A DNA stretch of 64,000 nt from JBLXBZ01 sp048265185 (GTDB lineage: Bacteria > Pseudomonadota > Alphaproteobacteria > Rhizobiales > Stappiaceae). Of this stretch, positions 35,058 to 44,418 are shown piece by piece (position 1 is the first letter of the stretch; every line of letters begins with the position of its first letter). The translations under genes and the position numbers were made by a program. Below the pieces are notes generated by a model. That model did not search any database, was not told the origin of the DNA, and was given only the letters and a program-made list of their open reading frames with translations. The stretch is taken from positions 62,001-126,000 of the forward strand of contig JBLXBZ010000008.1 of NCBI GenBank assembly GCA_048265185.1. Direction: 5' to 3'.

Positions 35058-35900
35058 ATGCAATTGTTAACATGGACCCGATCAGCGATTTTGACTGTTT
35101 GGAATGCTTTTGAGCATATGAGTAACGATGACGGTTTCGCCATCGCCAGCCATGTGGCCTTGTCTTCCTTATTGTCGCTATTTCCGTTTCTGATTTTCAT
35201 CGCGGCCATCACCGGGTTTCTAGGCTTGGGCTCAATGGCCGATCAGATCTCCGAGATTATCTTTGAGAGCTGGCCGAAGCAGGTTGCAGGGCCGGTGGCT
35301 TCGGAAATTCACACGGTTCTGACCCGGCCGCGCGGCGACCTTTTGACCTTCGGCGTCGTGGCGTCCATCTGGTTCGCCTCAAATGGGGTGGAGGCCTTGC
35401 GGGTTGGATTGAACAGAGCCTATCAAGCGGACGACAAACGTAATTATGTCATGAGAAGACTGCAATCGATTGGTCTGGTTCTTCTTGGCTCTGTGGTGTT
35501 GATTGTATTTGCGTTTCTCGTGGTTTTGGCGCCTTTAATTTGGAAAACGGCGCTCATATGGCTTCCCTGGTTGGAGCCCTTTACTTCGAGCCTTAATTTA
35601 TCGCGTTATATCGTCGCCGGATTGATGACGGCGTCAGGGTTGCTGGCCGCGCATTATTTTCTGCCCGCCGGAAGGAGGCGTATTGTTGACCTCCTGCCTG
35701 GCGTCTTCGCAACTCTGGCGCTTTGGTTGATTTCCGGAGCGGCGTTCGGGGCTTATCTGGCGCGTTTCGCCAATTACGTTTCGACTTACGCAGGCCTTGC
35801 CGGGATTATGACGACCCTGATTTTTTTATATTTAGTCTCGCTGATGTTTATTTTTGGTGGAGAGTTAAACGCTGCAATCATTCGGCGTAAAAAATCGTAA
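35058..35900 (+). CDS. YihY/virulence factor BrkB family membrane protein
   Basis: 280 residues with about six membrane helices. Family marks are the N-terminal DDGFAIASHVALSSLLSLFPFLIF, FGVVASIWFASNGVEALRVGLNRAY, FLPAGRRRIVDLLPGVFATLALW and the terminal YAGLAGIMTTLIFLYLVSLMFIFGGELNAAI. The name BrkB is historical; the function is unknown and the assignment to RNase BN is wrong for this family. ATG at 35058 has GGTGAAG upstream; GTG at 35031 is a weaker alternative. Codon use is normal here, unlike the next gene. Confidence 0.9.
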   Translation: MQLLTWTRSAILTVWNAFEHMSNDDGFAIASHVALSSLLSLFPFLIFIAAITGFLGLGSMADQISEIIFESWPKQVAGPVASEIHTVLTRPRGDLLTFGVVASIWFASNGVEALRVGLNRAYQADDKRNYVMRRLQSIGLVLLGSVVLIVFAFLVVLAPLIWKTALIWLPWLEPFTSSLNLSRYIVAGLMTASGLLAAHYFLPAGRRRIVDLLPGVFATLALWLISGAAFGAYLARFANYVSTYAGLAGIMTTLIFLYLVSLMFIFGGELNAAIIRRKKS

Positions 35901-35990
35901 TTTTAATATTTTATATGTATATATATTCATGGTCACTATATTGGTTGATGTTATTATTAATAATAACATTTAATCAATTTATTAGTATAA

Positions 35991-36878
35991 GTGATCATTG
36001 TGGAAAAAATAAATAGTAATATTCTTGGTAGTTATTTTTGTTTTTGTGGTGTGCGAAATGAAAGTAATAAAATTTTAGAAAACGAAATAATAAATCTCCC
36101 TAAAATAAAAAATTCAGAAAAAGAGGTGTCTTCTACCAACTATTCGCAGGAATCAGGTTGTTATTATCGTGATTTATCCATTTTTTCTGATGGAAATATA
36201 GAGCGACTTGCAAAAAATCTTGTATCTGTAGGAAGGGGTGGTGTCAGAAAAAGTAAGCCCGTGTATAATGTAAAAGTTGCAGATAGCGGCGGGATATATG
36301 TTTTTGACGATGTATCCGGGAAAACAACGAGGTTGAATATCGTGGCTCATGGCGGGTTTAGTAAGAAAACCGGCGAGCCCGCATTCATCGTCAATTCAGA
36401 TAAATTGACAGCCGAGCAGTTTCACGCCCATCTTGGGCGTCATGTTGATTTCAGCAAATATTATAAAATTAGGCTTGTCGTATGTCATTCTGGGGAAGGT
36501 GTGAAACCGCTCGGTCAGCAAATCGCTAATCTAACGGGATCGGAGGTAAAAGCCTTCAAAGGGAGCGTCGCCACAAATATGGGGACAGACAATGTGACGA
36601 CGATCGTTTCTAGCTTGCGCGGCATTGACCCTAACCTAGCCTTGCGTGAAGCGGAAAAGCTTACAGAAGCCATTTTGTCAAAAGCTCAGACCTTTTATAT
36701 GATCAAGGATCCTAGCGCGGCGCAAGCCGCGCAAAATATCGTTTATGACCCAGTGAAATTCACGCCTGAACCAAGGGAGGGCAATAGTTCGCCCTGGACT
36801 TTCGGAAAACTATTTGGCGCGATTGGGTGTAGGTTGAAATTTTTCGATATGAAGGTGGCTAAGGTGGAGGACATTTGA
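35991..36878 (+). CDS. Low-GC orphan with a possible His/Cys protease-like core
   Basis: 295 residues from GTG 35991, with another GTG at 36000; no clear ribosome site. The first ~100 codons are strikingly AT-rich, with many Asn/Ile/Lys residues, unlike all neighbours. Residues ~113-190 hold RLNIVAHGGF (H120), then a strand-helix segment and RLVVCHSGEGVKPLGQQIAN (C165). Such an HG...CxSG pair, followed by a helix and a V.A strand, recalls caspase/clan-CD-like peptidase domains of polymorphic and secreted toxins. The catalytic reading is by eye and uncertain. No signal peptide or immunity gene is visible. The composition suggests recent acquisition; it may be a secreted effector. Confidence 0.5.
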   Translation: MIIVEKINSNILGSYFCFCGVRNESNKILENEIINLPKIKNSEKEVSSTNYSQESGCYYRDLSIFSDGNIERLAKNLVSVGRGGVRKSKPVYNVKVADSGGIYVFDDVSGKTTRLNIVAHGGFSKKTGEPAFIVNSDKLTAEQFHAHLGRHVDFSKYYKIRLVVCHSGEGVKPLGQQIANLTGSEVKAFKGSVATNMGTDNVTTIVSSLRGIDPNLALREAEKLTEAILSKAQTFYMIKDPSAAQAAQNIVYDPVKFTPEPREGNSSPWTFGKLFGAIGCRLKFFDMKVAKVEDI

Positions 36879-37013
36879 CCGTAGGCTAAGTTAACGGCGC
36901 TCTCCTTTGCATATGGTGACGATTTCAACTTGGTAACTAAAATGTAATTTCGCCATTCTAGTATCCTGCAGGATGATTATTTTATTTTCCTCAGAGTGAA
37001 GGTGAGCGCCTCT

Positions 37014-38156
37014 ATGCGAGTGTTTTTGTCTGCTTCCTTGTTATTTCTCACTTTTTCGTTGTCGGCGTCCCAGAATGTTCAGGCGGATGAGGGAGGCATG
37101 CTTCGGACGATGGTGGAGCAGTCGGGCGGCGCGTTCATGGCGGAGACGGGCGTTCCCGCCTTGGTTTTGACTGTCGTCCATGACGGCGAGACGGTGGTGG
37201 CGGGGTTTGGCGAGCGAGCTGGTCCCGGTTCGCCAAAGCCGGATGAGACGACCCTGTTTCGTACAGGTTCGCTCTATAAGACCTTCAGCGGGGTTATGCT
37301 CTCAAAGCTGGTGGCCGATGGGGCGATCAGCTTGGAGGAGCGTCCAAATACATATTTGAAGTGGGAGACGAGCTGGCCTGAAGTCGATGGCCGAGATATA
37401 CGCGTGATTGACCTTGCGACCCACGCCAGTGGTTTGCAGCGGGATATTGAGTTTCCCAAGGGGAAAGCGCCTGATCCCACCGCTCCCATAACGCAGGCGA
37501 TTTTTGAGGAAAACCTCAAGCGCCCCCTTCTTTTCGCGCCGGGAACGGGCGTGAGCTATTCAAACGTGGGTTTTGATCTTCTTTCGCATGTGATGATGGC
37601 GGCGGCGAAAAAGCCTTATTTCGAACTTTTGACGGAAATAATTCTCCATCCGTATGGTTTGACGTCGACCACGTTGACGCCGAGCGAAAAGCAGCTCGCC
37701 AACAGGCTGCATGGCCAAAGCCCGGCCGGTAAGGAGATTGCGGATCCGGGCGTGGCTCCGTCGGACGCGTCAAGCGGTTTCTTCTCCACCGCCGGCGATA
37801 TGGCGAAGTGGCTTGAGTGGCACCTTGAAACCAGCCGTGATCAAGATGCGGAAATTCGCCTGCTGGATCACGCTCAGTGGCTGTCGCGGGATGGGCTTTC
37901 TCCGGTTTTTCTTTCTACCGCTGAAGTTGGGCAAATGGACGCCATGGGCTTCGCTTGGGTGATTATGCATCCCGATGGCGACAGACCGCTTGTTTATCAG
38001 AAAACCGGCGCAAACACCGGCGTTGTCACCCATATGGCCTTTTCTCCGGCGCGCGGCGTAGGCGTGTTCGCCGTCATAAACCGTTTTGACGTGAACGCCA
38101 CTGAAGCGCTCGGGGAACTGGCCAATTCAATCATCACGGATCTGGCCTCTCGTTAA
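37014..38156 (+). CDS. Exported serine hydrolase, class C beta-lactamase/DD-peptidase family
   Basis: 380 residues. A clear signal peptide (MRVFLSASLLFLTFSLSA...NVQA) leads to a mature start at DEGG. The nucleophile motif SxxK is S86-L-Y-K89 and the second element YxN is Y182-S-N184, as in AmpC, EstB esterases and D-alanyl-D-alanine carboxypeptidases. Substrate could be peptidoglycan peptides, an ester or a beta-lactam. ATG at 37014 has GAAGGTGAG upstream, better than GTG 36996. It is the first of three consecutive genes for exported proteins; the cytochrome P460 gene follows after 60 bp. Confidence 0.88.
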   Translation: MRVFLSASLLFLTFSLSASQNVQADEGGMLRTMVEQSGGAFMAETGVPALVLTVVHDGETVVAGFGERAGPGSPKPDETTLFRTGSLYKTFSGVMLSKLVADGAISLEERPNTYLKWETSWPEVDGRDIRVIDLATHASGLQRDIEFPKGKAPDPTAPITQAIFEENLKRPLLFAPGTGVSYSNVGFDLLSHVMMAAAKKPYFELLTEIILHPYGLTSTTLTPSEKQLANRLHGQSPAGKEIADPGVAPSDASSGFFSTAGDMAKWLEWHLETSRDQDAEIRLLDHAQWLSRDGLSPVFLSTAEVGQMDAMGFAWVIMHPDGDRPLVYQKTGANTGVVTHMAFSPARGVGVFAVINRFDVNATEALGELANSIITDLASR

Positions 38157-38216
38157 GATTTTCGGGATTTTATTATCTGGTGGAACTGAACTGTTCGCCA
38201 TAGAGGGTCTAATTTC

Positions 38217-38786
38217 ATGAGAAACGCTCTTTACCTGCTCGCCGGCGTATTCGCCGTTTCAGCCGCCGCCGTCATGATGGCCGCGGATCATTCCGCAGCC
38301 GATGAAGGAGGCGTGGCGGCGAAAATGGTCATGCCAGACGGCTCAATTGTCATGACCAAAGACGATTATCGACGGAATTGGGCGACTCTTGGCGTTTGGG
38401 CGCATATGGGGGACGACGGCGTCGAGCAATTCAACACCGTCTTCACTCAGCCTGAGACCGTGACGGCTTATCGCGCCACCGGCGAATTTCCGGAAGGCGC
38501 CGTGCTCATCAAGGAACTGCGTGAGGCCGTGACGAAGGGTGAGAAAGGCAAGGAAGTTTCCAGCTATGGCGATCTGAAGGGGTGGTTCGTATTGATAAAA
38601 CCTTCAAAGGAAGGGGGCCCGGAGGGGCCCTTGTGGGGGGATGGTTGGGGCTGGGCGAAATTCAACGCCGATGCGCCGGATAAGACCATAACAACGAATT
38701 ATCGTACGGACTGTATTCAGTGCCATATGCCGGCCAAGGATACGGATTGGGTCTTCGTCAACGGTTATCCAATGCTTCACGACTGA
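38217..38786 (+). CDS. Periplasmic cytochrome P460-family protein
   Basis: 189 residues with an N-terminal signal (LYLLAGVFAVSAAAVMMAA) and one c-type haem site C166-I-Q-C169-H170 near the C-terminus, as in cytochrome P460. The upstream YRRNWATLGVW and the downstream DTDWVFVNGYP fit the family. In ammonia oxidisers P460 converts hydroxylamine to N2O or NO2-; methanotrophs and other bacteria carry homologues for detoxifying hydroxylamine or NO, or cytochrome c'-beta type paralogues. Which applies here is unknown. It sits between two other exported hydrolases. Confidence 0.87.
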   Translation: MRNALYLLAGVFAVSAAAVMMAADHSAADEGGVAAKMVMPDGSIVMTKDDYRRNWATLGVWAHMGDDGVEQFNTVFTQPETVTAYRATGEFPEGAVLIKELREAVTKGEKGKEVSSYGDLKGWFVLIKPSKEGGPEGPLWGDGWGWAKFNADAPDKTITTNYRTDCIQCHMPAKDTDWVFVNGYPMLHD

Positions 38787-38852
38787 TGTCTCATTCACAA
38801 TTTATTCTTTGTTCTTGGTGTAACATATTGGTCCTAAAGGAAGGATAAGTTT

Positions 38853-39959
38853 ATGATTCTTAAAAAAGCGGCATTGTCGAAATTATTCGCTTCGGCGTTG
38901 GCTGGCGTTATCGGCTTCACGCCTGTAGCGCAAGCTTGTACGGGCATAACGCTCAAAGCGCAGAATAGCGATGTGGTTCGTGCACGGACGATGGAATTCA
39001 ACGTTAATTTGGAATCAAATGTTATCCTTGTGCCGCGCGGCTATGAACGGGTGGGCGAGACGCCGGACGGCAAACCCGGAAAGTCCTGGAAAGTGAAATA
39101 CGCCAATGTTGGCGCCAATCCTATGGACTTGCCATATATTGTCGATGGACTGAACGAAAAGGGCCTGTCGATGGGGCTGTTTTATTTCGATCAGTCGGCG
39201 AAATATCAGCCTTACGCTCCGGAAAAAGCTGACGAGACGATGGCGTCCTGGCAGCTTGGCTCGTATATTCTGGATAACTTCGCAACCGTTGAAGAAGTAA
39301 AGAAGGGGTTGCCGGAAATTGTTGTAGCCCCTGTCGAGTTCAAAGCGTTTAAAATGGTTCTGCCGGTTCATTTCGTCGTCACGGATTTGTCGGGCGCGAC
39401 GATCGTTGTCGAATATGTGAACGGCGAGTTGAACGTGCATGACAATGAAGTCGGCACGATCACCAATAATCCGCCATTTGACTGGCATATGACCAATCTG
39501 CAGAATTACGTGAATCTCGATTTGAAAAACGCGCCCACGCAAAAGCTGGGCGGGGTAACTATTGAAGGCATGGGACAAGGCAGTGGCCTGCTTGGCATGC
39601 CGGGCGACTTTACGTCTCCGTCGCGTTTCGTGCGGGCGGCGATTTTTGCAAATGGCATTGATCCCGTTGACAATGGCGCGGACGCTGTTTTCCAAGCGTT
39701 TCACATTCTCAACAACTTTGATATTCCAAAAGGTGTGGCTCGCGAGGAGGAACGTGATGCGGAAGGGAATATCGTTTCTGACTATACCCAGTGGACATCG
39801 GTTGATGATCTCACCAACAAACGCTTTTACTTCCACACCTACGATAGCAATGAGATTCGCTTCGTCGATTTGACCAAGCAGAATCTGGATGCGAAAGAGA
39901 TCAAAACTTGGTCGATGGATGGGTATCAGACAGCCCGTGACTTGGGTCATCCAAAGTAG
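38853..39959 (+). CDS. Linear amide C-N hydrolase, choloylglycine-hydrolase (Ntn) family
   Basis: 368 residues. A signal peptide ends ...PVAQA, and the next residue C29 becomes the N-terminal nucleophile, as required for Ntn hydrolases. Further marks are VRARTMEFN, GLNEKGLSMGLFYF and TNNPPFDWHMTNLQNY. The family covers bile-salt hydrolases, penicillin V acylases and acyl-homoserine-lactone acylases. In a Gram-negative periplasm a penicillin V acylase- or AHL-acylase-like role is more plausible than bile salts. ATG at 38853 lies behind AAAGGAAGGAT. It is the third exported protein in the row. Confidence 0.88.
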   Translation: MILKKAALSKLFASALAGVIGFTPVAQACTGITLKAQNSDVVRARTMEFNVNLESNVILVPRGYERVGETPDGKPGKSWKVKYANVGANPMDLPYIVDGLNEKGLSMGLFYFDQSAKYQPYAPEKADETMASWQLGSYILDNFATVEEVKKGLPEIVVAPVEFKAFKMVLPVHFVVTDLSGATIVVEYVNGELNVHDNEVGTITNNPPFDWHMTNLQNYVNLDLKNAPTQKLGGVTIEGMGQGSGLLGMPGDFTSPSRFVRAAIFANGIDPVDNGADAVFQAFHILNNFDIPKGVAREEERDAEGNIVSDYTQWTSVDDLTNKRFYFHTYDSNEIRFVDLTKQNLDAKEIKTWSMDGYQTARDLGHPK

Positions 39960-39989
39960 TCCGGTCTGGATCGCAGAAAGTGGATTTCT

Positions 39990-40011
39990 CCCCGGCGCGT
40001 CAGCGCCGGGG
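39990..40011. terminator. GC-rich hairpin between convergent genes
   Basis: CCCCGGCGC (39990-39998) pairs with GCGCCGGGG (40003-40011) around GTCA. It overlaps the stop codon of the exporter gene on the minus strand and lies 31 bp after the amide hydrolase gene. Neither side has a T run, so it may act as a transcription barrier or mRNA end protector rather than a classical terminator. Confidence 0.45.
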
Positions 40012-40863
40012 CAACGGCTGGCGCCGGATGATAATAATGGCGCCCATGATTAAAGCCATGCCGGCGATTTGCGGCAGGGTGAGCGTTTCGCCAAACAGGT
40101 AATAGCTCTCAACGGCGGCGGCGGCGGGCACGAGATAAAACAGGGCGGAGACCTGCGATATATCTCCTTGGCGAATGAGCAGCATCAGCAGCAGAATCGC
40201 GCCGATGGATAGCACCAGCGTCAGCCAGCCAATGGCGAAAATAAATTGCCCGCTCCATTCAATTTTCCAACTTTCCAGAAGACTCAAAGGAAGCACGACG
40301 GCGATTGCGCCCAAATATTGCAAGCTCGTGTTGGCGAGCAGGTTTATTTTGGCGGTGAAACGTTTTTGATAGACGGTGCCTGCGGAAATGGCCACGACGG
40401 CCAGAAGAACCGCGCCGATGGTCTCGCCGCCAACGCCGCTATGGGCGAGGCCAAGCCGGGGAAAAATGACGAATCCCAAACCGGCGGCCCCCAAAAGCAA
40501 GCCACTCCAATGTCGTGGCCCAAGAGGTTCGTCAAGAAAGCGGCTGGCGAACACTGTCGTCAGCAACGGCTGAAGACCAAGGACGAGGGCGGCGATGCCG
40601 GCGGGCATGCCCTGATCAATAGCCCAGAATACGCCGCCAAGATAAAGTCCGTGGATGAGGGCGCCTGCCATGACGCAATGCAGGCGGTCTGACCACGAGG
40701 TAGGAAGTCTGGCGTTGTTTGAAAGCATGATCAGCGCCATAGCGGGCAGAACGAGCAAAAATCGCAATGTCAGAAAGGCGAATGGCTCTGCGTAAGGGGC
40801 GCCAAGCTTTGAGCCGATGAAGCCCGTCGACCACAGCAGGACAAAGACAAGAGGCGTCGCCAT
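40000..40863 (-). CDS. EamA/DMT-family transporter
   Basis: 287 residues from ATG 40863 (MATPLVFVLLWSTGFIGSKL), with ten membrane helices in two EamA repeats. The first repeat has PYAEPFAFLTLRFLLVLPAMAL; the second ends SQVSALFYLVPAAAAVESYYLFGETLTL, typical of DMT exporters of amino acids or metabolites. Upstream in-frame TTG codons (40902 and one eight codons later, the latter behind AAGGA) are alternative starts. The substrate cannot be assigned. It is convergent with the exported hydrolase genes. Confidence 0.85.
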   Translation of the reverse strand: MATPLVFVLLWSTGFIGSKLGAPYAEPFAFLTLRFLLVLPAMALIMLSNNARLPTSWSDRLHCVMAGALIHGLYLGGVFWAIDQGMPAGIAALVLGLQPLLTTVFASRFLDEPLGPRHWSGLLLGAAGLGFVIFPRLGLAHSGVGGETIGAVLLAVVAISAGTVYQKRFTAKINLLANTSLQYLGAIAVVLPLSLLESWKIEWSGQFIFAIGWLTLVLSIGAILLLMLLIRQGDISQVSALFYLVPAAAAVESYYLFGETLTLPQIAGMALIMGAIIIIRRQPLPRR

Positions 40864-41178
40864 GTGTAAAAGCTGGCCCAAGATATTATCCTTTTTAGTC
40901 AAGAGGAGAGTGTCGGCTTTTTCGCATTCTGTTGGAGGCGAACTCTAATTGCGAATAAAGCTTTAGAGAAGCGGGCAAGGTCCGGACGACTGTGGGCGGC
41001 TTCTTTTCACATCTGGTTCGCGCATAGCGCGGTCTGAGTTTTTCATTGAAATATTCCAAGGGCTTCAGATCCACCCCAGCGTGTGACGTGGTAGGTGATC
41101 GCCAGCTCTTTTACAAGCTCGATTTCGATTTGAACGGGGCCGTCCTTCGTGGTACCGAATGCCCAATTGGAGACGGCT

Positions 41179-42363
41179 ATGCAGGACACGATCGCGATTA
41201 TTGGAGCAGGGCAAGCGGGCGCTCAAACGGCGCTTTCTCTGAGGCAAAGCGGGCATCAAGGCCCGATTGTCCTTTTCGGCGACGAGGATCACCCTCCCTA
41301 TCAACGCCCGCCATTATCGAAAAAGTTTCTTTCGGGCGATATGGAGGCGGAAGGGCTTTGGCTTCGGCCGGACGCCTTTTATGAAAAGAACGATATCTCA
41401 TTGCGCTTGTCTTCCAGCGTTCGCTCGCTAAACGTGTCTGAAAGGGTGGTCGCCCTGGAGGATGGTTCGCCGGTTCCTTTTGATCGGGCGGTTCTCGCCA
41501 CCGGAACTAGGGCGCGAATGTTGTCGCTGCCGGGCGCTGAGCTCGCCGGCGTCGTAACATTGCGCGGCATTGGCGATGTGGAGGTGATCCGGGAGCTCCT
41601 TTCGAAACCGTGTAAAGTGGCGATTATCGGCGCTGGTTATATTGGTCTTGAAGTGGCGGCGGTGGCGCGGTCGCTCGGACATGAGGTTTGCGTTCTTGAG
41701 GGACGGGAGCGGGCGATGCAACGGGTGGTTTCTCCGTTGATTTCTAGGTTTTATGAAAAGCTTCATCGTGAGCAGGGCGTTGACTTGAGGTTCGGGGCGG
41801 CGATTGAAGCGCTGGAGGGTGAGGAGCGGGTGCAAGCGGTGCGTTTGGCCGGCGGCGAAAGAATTGCTTGCGACTTGGTGCTGGCGGCCGTGGGCGCGGC
41901 GCCAAATGATGAAATCGCTGCGGAGGCCGGTCTGGAAGTGGATGACGGGGTCTTGGTGGATGCTGGCGGCGCGACGTCTGATCCCGCGATTTTCGCCGTT
42001 GGCGACTGCACCCGGTTTTATTCGGGACGCTATCGGCGCTCCATTCGATTGGAGAGCGTGCAGAACGCTATTGATCAGGCGAAAATCACGGCGAAAACCA
42101 TGACCGGGGCCGATGAGGACTATGATCCAATTCCATGGTTCTGGTCTGATCAGTATCATGTCAAATTACAGATCGCCGGTCTGTCGCAAGGTTATGACGA
42201 GGTGCGCGCCGTTGGCGACGTGGAGGCGGGCGCCTTTTATGTGGCCTATCTCAAGGATGAGCAGTTGATCGCCGTTGACAGCGTCAATCACCCTCGTTCT
42301 CACATGATGGCGCGCCGCCATCTTGGGGAGCGGTGGCGGGACGATCTGCTGCCGCCGGCGTGA
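41179..42363 (+). CDS. FAD-dependent ferredoxin/rubredoxin reductase-like oxidoreductase
   Basis: 394 residues of the putidaredoxin/rhodocoxin reductase type. The FAD dinucleotide motif IIGAGQAGAQTALSLRQSG is at the N-terminus. The NAD(P)H motif IIGAGYIGLEVAAVARSLG lies ~150 residues later, and the FAD-binding DPAIFAVGDC follows. A reductase C-terminal domain includes WFWSDQYHVKLQIAGL. It passes electrons from NAD(P)H to a small iron-sulfur protein serving a P450 or Rieske oxygenase, but no partner gene is nearby. ATG at 41179 has GGAGAC upstream; the ATG at 41149 is rejected. Confidence 0.9.
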   Translation: MQDTIAIIGAGQAGAQTALSLRQSGHQGPIVLFGDEDHPPYQRPPLSKKFLSGDMEAEGLWLRPDAFYEKNDISLRLSSSVRSLNVSERVVALEDGSPVPFDRAVLATGTRARMLSLPGAELAGVVTLRGIGDVEVIRELLSKPCKVAIIGAGYIGLEVAAVARSLGHEVCVLEGRERAMQRVVSPLISRFYEKLHREQGVDLRFGAAIEALEGEERVQAVRLAGGERIACDLVLAAVGAAPNDEIAAEAGLEVDDGVLVDAGGATSDPAIFAVGDCTRFYSGRYRRSIRLESVQNAIDQAKITAKTMTGADEDYDPIPWFWSDQYHVKLQIAGLSQGYDEVRAVGDVEAGAFYVAYLKDEQLIAVDSVNHPRSHMMARRHLGERWRDDLLPPA

Positions 42364-42381
42364 CGCGCCGTCGGTTTCAAG

Positions 42382-43179
42382 CTAGCTTCGGTCCGTGTTC
42401 TGTAGGATTAATTGGGCGACCGCTTGCGGCTCCTCCAAATGCGGCATATGGCCGACGCCTTCGAATATATGAGCGGCGAACAGCCCGGGCAACTTTTGGG
42501 CTTGGCGCACCGGCAGCACGCGGTCCTGAACGCCCCAGATAACCTTTGTCGGAATGTTGAGCGCGGCAAGGGCGTCAAGATCGAGAGTGCGCTGGCGCAG
42601 CCCATCGAGAATGGCTTCGGCGATTTCCTGCAAGGTTTCAATAGCCCCCGGACGGGCGTGAGCTGTGCGCACATGAGCTGCGAGTTTGCGTGGAAGAATA
42701 TGCTCAAACCCAAAAAACTGCTCCAGCAGCGGTTCGATTTCGTCAAGCGCGCTGGCTTTGGCGAAGCGGCGCAGCAGCTGGTGGTTGATTTCAGAGCCGA
42801 AGCCGCCGGGCGCCAAAAGGGTCATGCTGGCGATTCTCTCTGGCGCTTGCAGGGCCGTCAACGCCGCTACGGCGCCGCCCATGGAATGACCAATAAGGTG
42901 AACGCGCTCAAGGTCCAGCGCGTCAAGGGAAGAGCTGACAGCTTTGGCCGAAACGCCGGCGTGACCAATGCGTGGCCAGTCAAGCGCTTTGCCGTGGCCG
43001 GGAAGGTCAAAAGAAATAGTGCGCCTTTTGGTTTGCAGCGCCGTCTGGAGATTGAGCCACGTCAAAGTGTCACCGGCGAATCCATGCAGGAAGATGAGCG
43101 GGACGTCGCCGCGTTCTCCCATTTCAACGAAGGGAAGGGCTTTTACAGGCGGTTCGGGAAGAAATTCGTGGGTCGGCAT
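42382..43179 (-). CDS. Alpha/beta fold hydrolase
   Basis: 265 residues from ATG 43179, preceded by AAGGAC; the earlier start at 43251 lacks support. The oxyanion motif LIFLHGFAGD, nucleophile elbow GHSMGG and the terminal EGVGHMPHLEEP histidine make a complete catalytic triad pattern. It resembles hydrolases of the MhpC/acetoin-dehydrogenase-E2-like group. Substrate unknown. It converges with the ferredoxin-reductase gene, 18 bp apart. Confidence 0.85.
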   Translation of the reverse strand: MPTHEFLPEPPVKALPFVEMGERGDVPLIFLHGFAGDTLTWLNLQTALQTKRRTISFDLPGHGKALDWPRIGHAGVSAKAVSSSLDALDLERVHLIGHSMGGAVAALTALQAPERIASMTLLAPGGFGSEINHQLLRRFAKASALDEIEPLLEQFFGFEHILPRKLAAHVRTAHARPGAIETLQEIAEAILDGLRQRTLDLDALAALNIPTKVIWGVQDRVLPVRQAQKLPGLFAAHIFEGVGHMPHLEEPQAVAQLILQNTDRS

Positions 43180-43362
43180 AATCCAGTCCTTGCAATGGCG
43201 AAGTTCATGACATGTAAAAGCGTTATCGCCAGTTCCGGTCAATGACGACATTCATTAACCAGCGGGAAAACTCTATCGCGCAAAAAGCTTGTTCGCCATG
43301 GGTTGACATCTGCGGCGTGGGAAGACATGCGTCTTTAAATCGATTTAATTCTGGAGATGATT

Positions 43363-44289
43363 ATGCCTGAGCTTCTTTGCCTTGGTGAGGCGATGATTGA
43401 ATTCAATCAAACAGAACCGGGCGGGATGTATATGCAAGGGTTTGGCGGCGACACGTCAAACACGGCCATCGCCGCCGCGAGGCTGGGTGTTGCGACAGCT
43501 TATATGACCCGGGTTGGCGCGGACGCTTTTGGCGATCTTCTTGTTGAGTTGTGGGAGCGGGAGGGGCTTTCTTGCGCCCATGTCACTCGCGGCGCTGGCG
43601 AGCCCACCGGCGCTTACTTCGTGACCCATGGGCCGGATGGGCATCGTTTCAGTTATCGTCGGGCAGGTTCCTCCGCCAGCTTGATGACGCCGGCGGATCT
43701 GGGAGACAATTTCCCTCATGGCGCGAAGGCTCTGCATGTGTCCGCCATTAGCCAAGCGATTTCATCGTCGGCTTGCGACACTGTTTTTGAAGCCATAGAA
43801 CGGATGCATGTGGCGGATGGGCTTGTTTCCTATGACACGAATTTGCGTTTGCTGTTGTGGCCGCTCGCCCGCGCCCGCGCCATCGTCAAGGAAACGATCT
43901 CCATGAGCGACATCGTGCTTCCAGGGCTGGATGACGCGATGCTTCTCACCGGTCTTGAACAGCCTGACGCCATCGCCGACTATTTTTTGCGGCTTGGGGC
44001 GAAGGTCGTCGCCCTGACCATGGGAGAGAAGGGCGTATTGGTGGCGACGGAAAACGATCGGAAAACCATTGACGCCTTTCAGGTTAAAGCCGTTGACGCG
44101 ACAGGGGCGGGGGATGCTTTCGACGGAGCGTTTCTCAGCCGTTATTTGCGACAGGCGGACCCCTTCGCCGCGGCGCGATACGCCAACGCCGCCGCCGCGC
44201 TTTCTGTGCAAGGCTATAGCGCGGTGGCGCCATTGCCGCGTCAAGCGGAGGTGGAGGCCTTCTTGAAGGGGCATGGGTGCGCGCTCTGA
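43363..44289 (+). CDS. kdgK: PfkB-family sugar kinase, 2-keto-3-deoxygluconate kinase-like
   Basis: 308 residues. It begins LCLGEAMIEFNQ, has the substrate-binding GGDTSNTAIAAARLG and the anion-hole/catalytic DATGAGDAFDGAF with the base aspartate. The pattern fits KDG kinases, which make 2-keto-3-deoxy-6-phosphogluconate for Entner-Doudoroff cleavage, more than ribo- or fructokinases. GGAG lies six bases before ATG 43363; the ATG two codons earlier overlaps that site. No KDPG aldolase is adjacent, so the substrate call is moderate. Confidence 0.8.
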   Translation: MPELLCLGEAMIEFNQTEPGGMYMQGFGGDTSNTAIAAARLGVATAYMTRVGADAFGDLLVELWEREGLSCAHVTRGAGEPTGAYFVTHGPDGHRFSYRRAGSSASLMTPADLGDNFPHGAKALHVSAISQAISSSACDTVFEAIERMHVADGLVSYDTNLRLLLWPLARARAIVKETISMSDIVLPGLDDAMLLTGLEQPDAIADYFLRLGAKVVALTMGEKGVLVATENDRKTIDAFQVKAVDATGAGDAFDGAFLSRYLRQADPFAAARYANAAAALSVQGYSAVAPLPRQAEVEAFLKGHGCAL

Positions 44290-44418
44290 GCTTTTTTTGA
44301 GAGAGGTGGCGCTTCAGGCGCTGTTTTCATCTCCTGCGCCGCAGGAATTAAGAATTTTCCAGAGTCATGCGTTTATTTATATTAGCGGAAACTTAACGCG
44401 TGATGGAGGTGGGGAAAA

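Noticed and set aside
39015..39950. Minus-strand ORF opposite the amide hydrolase gene
   Set aside because: Basic, low-information product from an antisense frame; the plus-strand gene has signal peptide and catalytic Cys.
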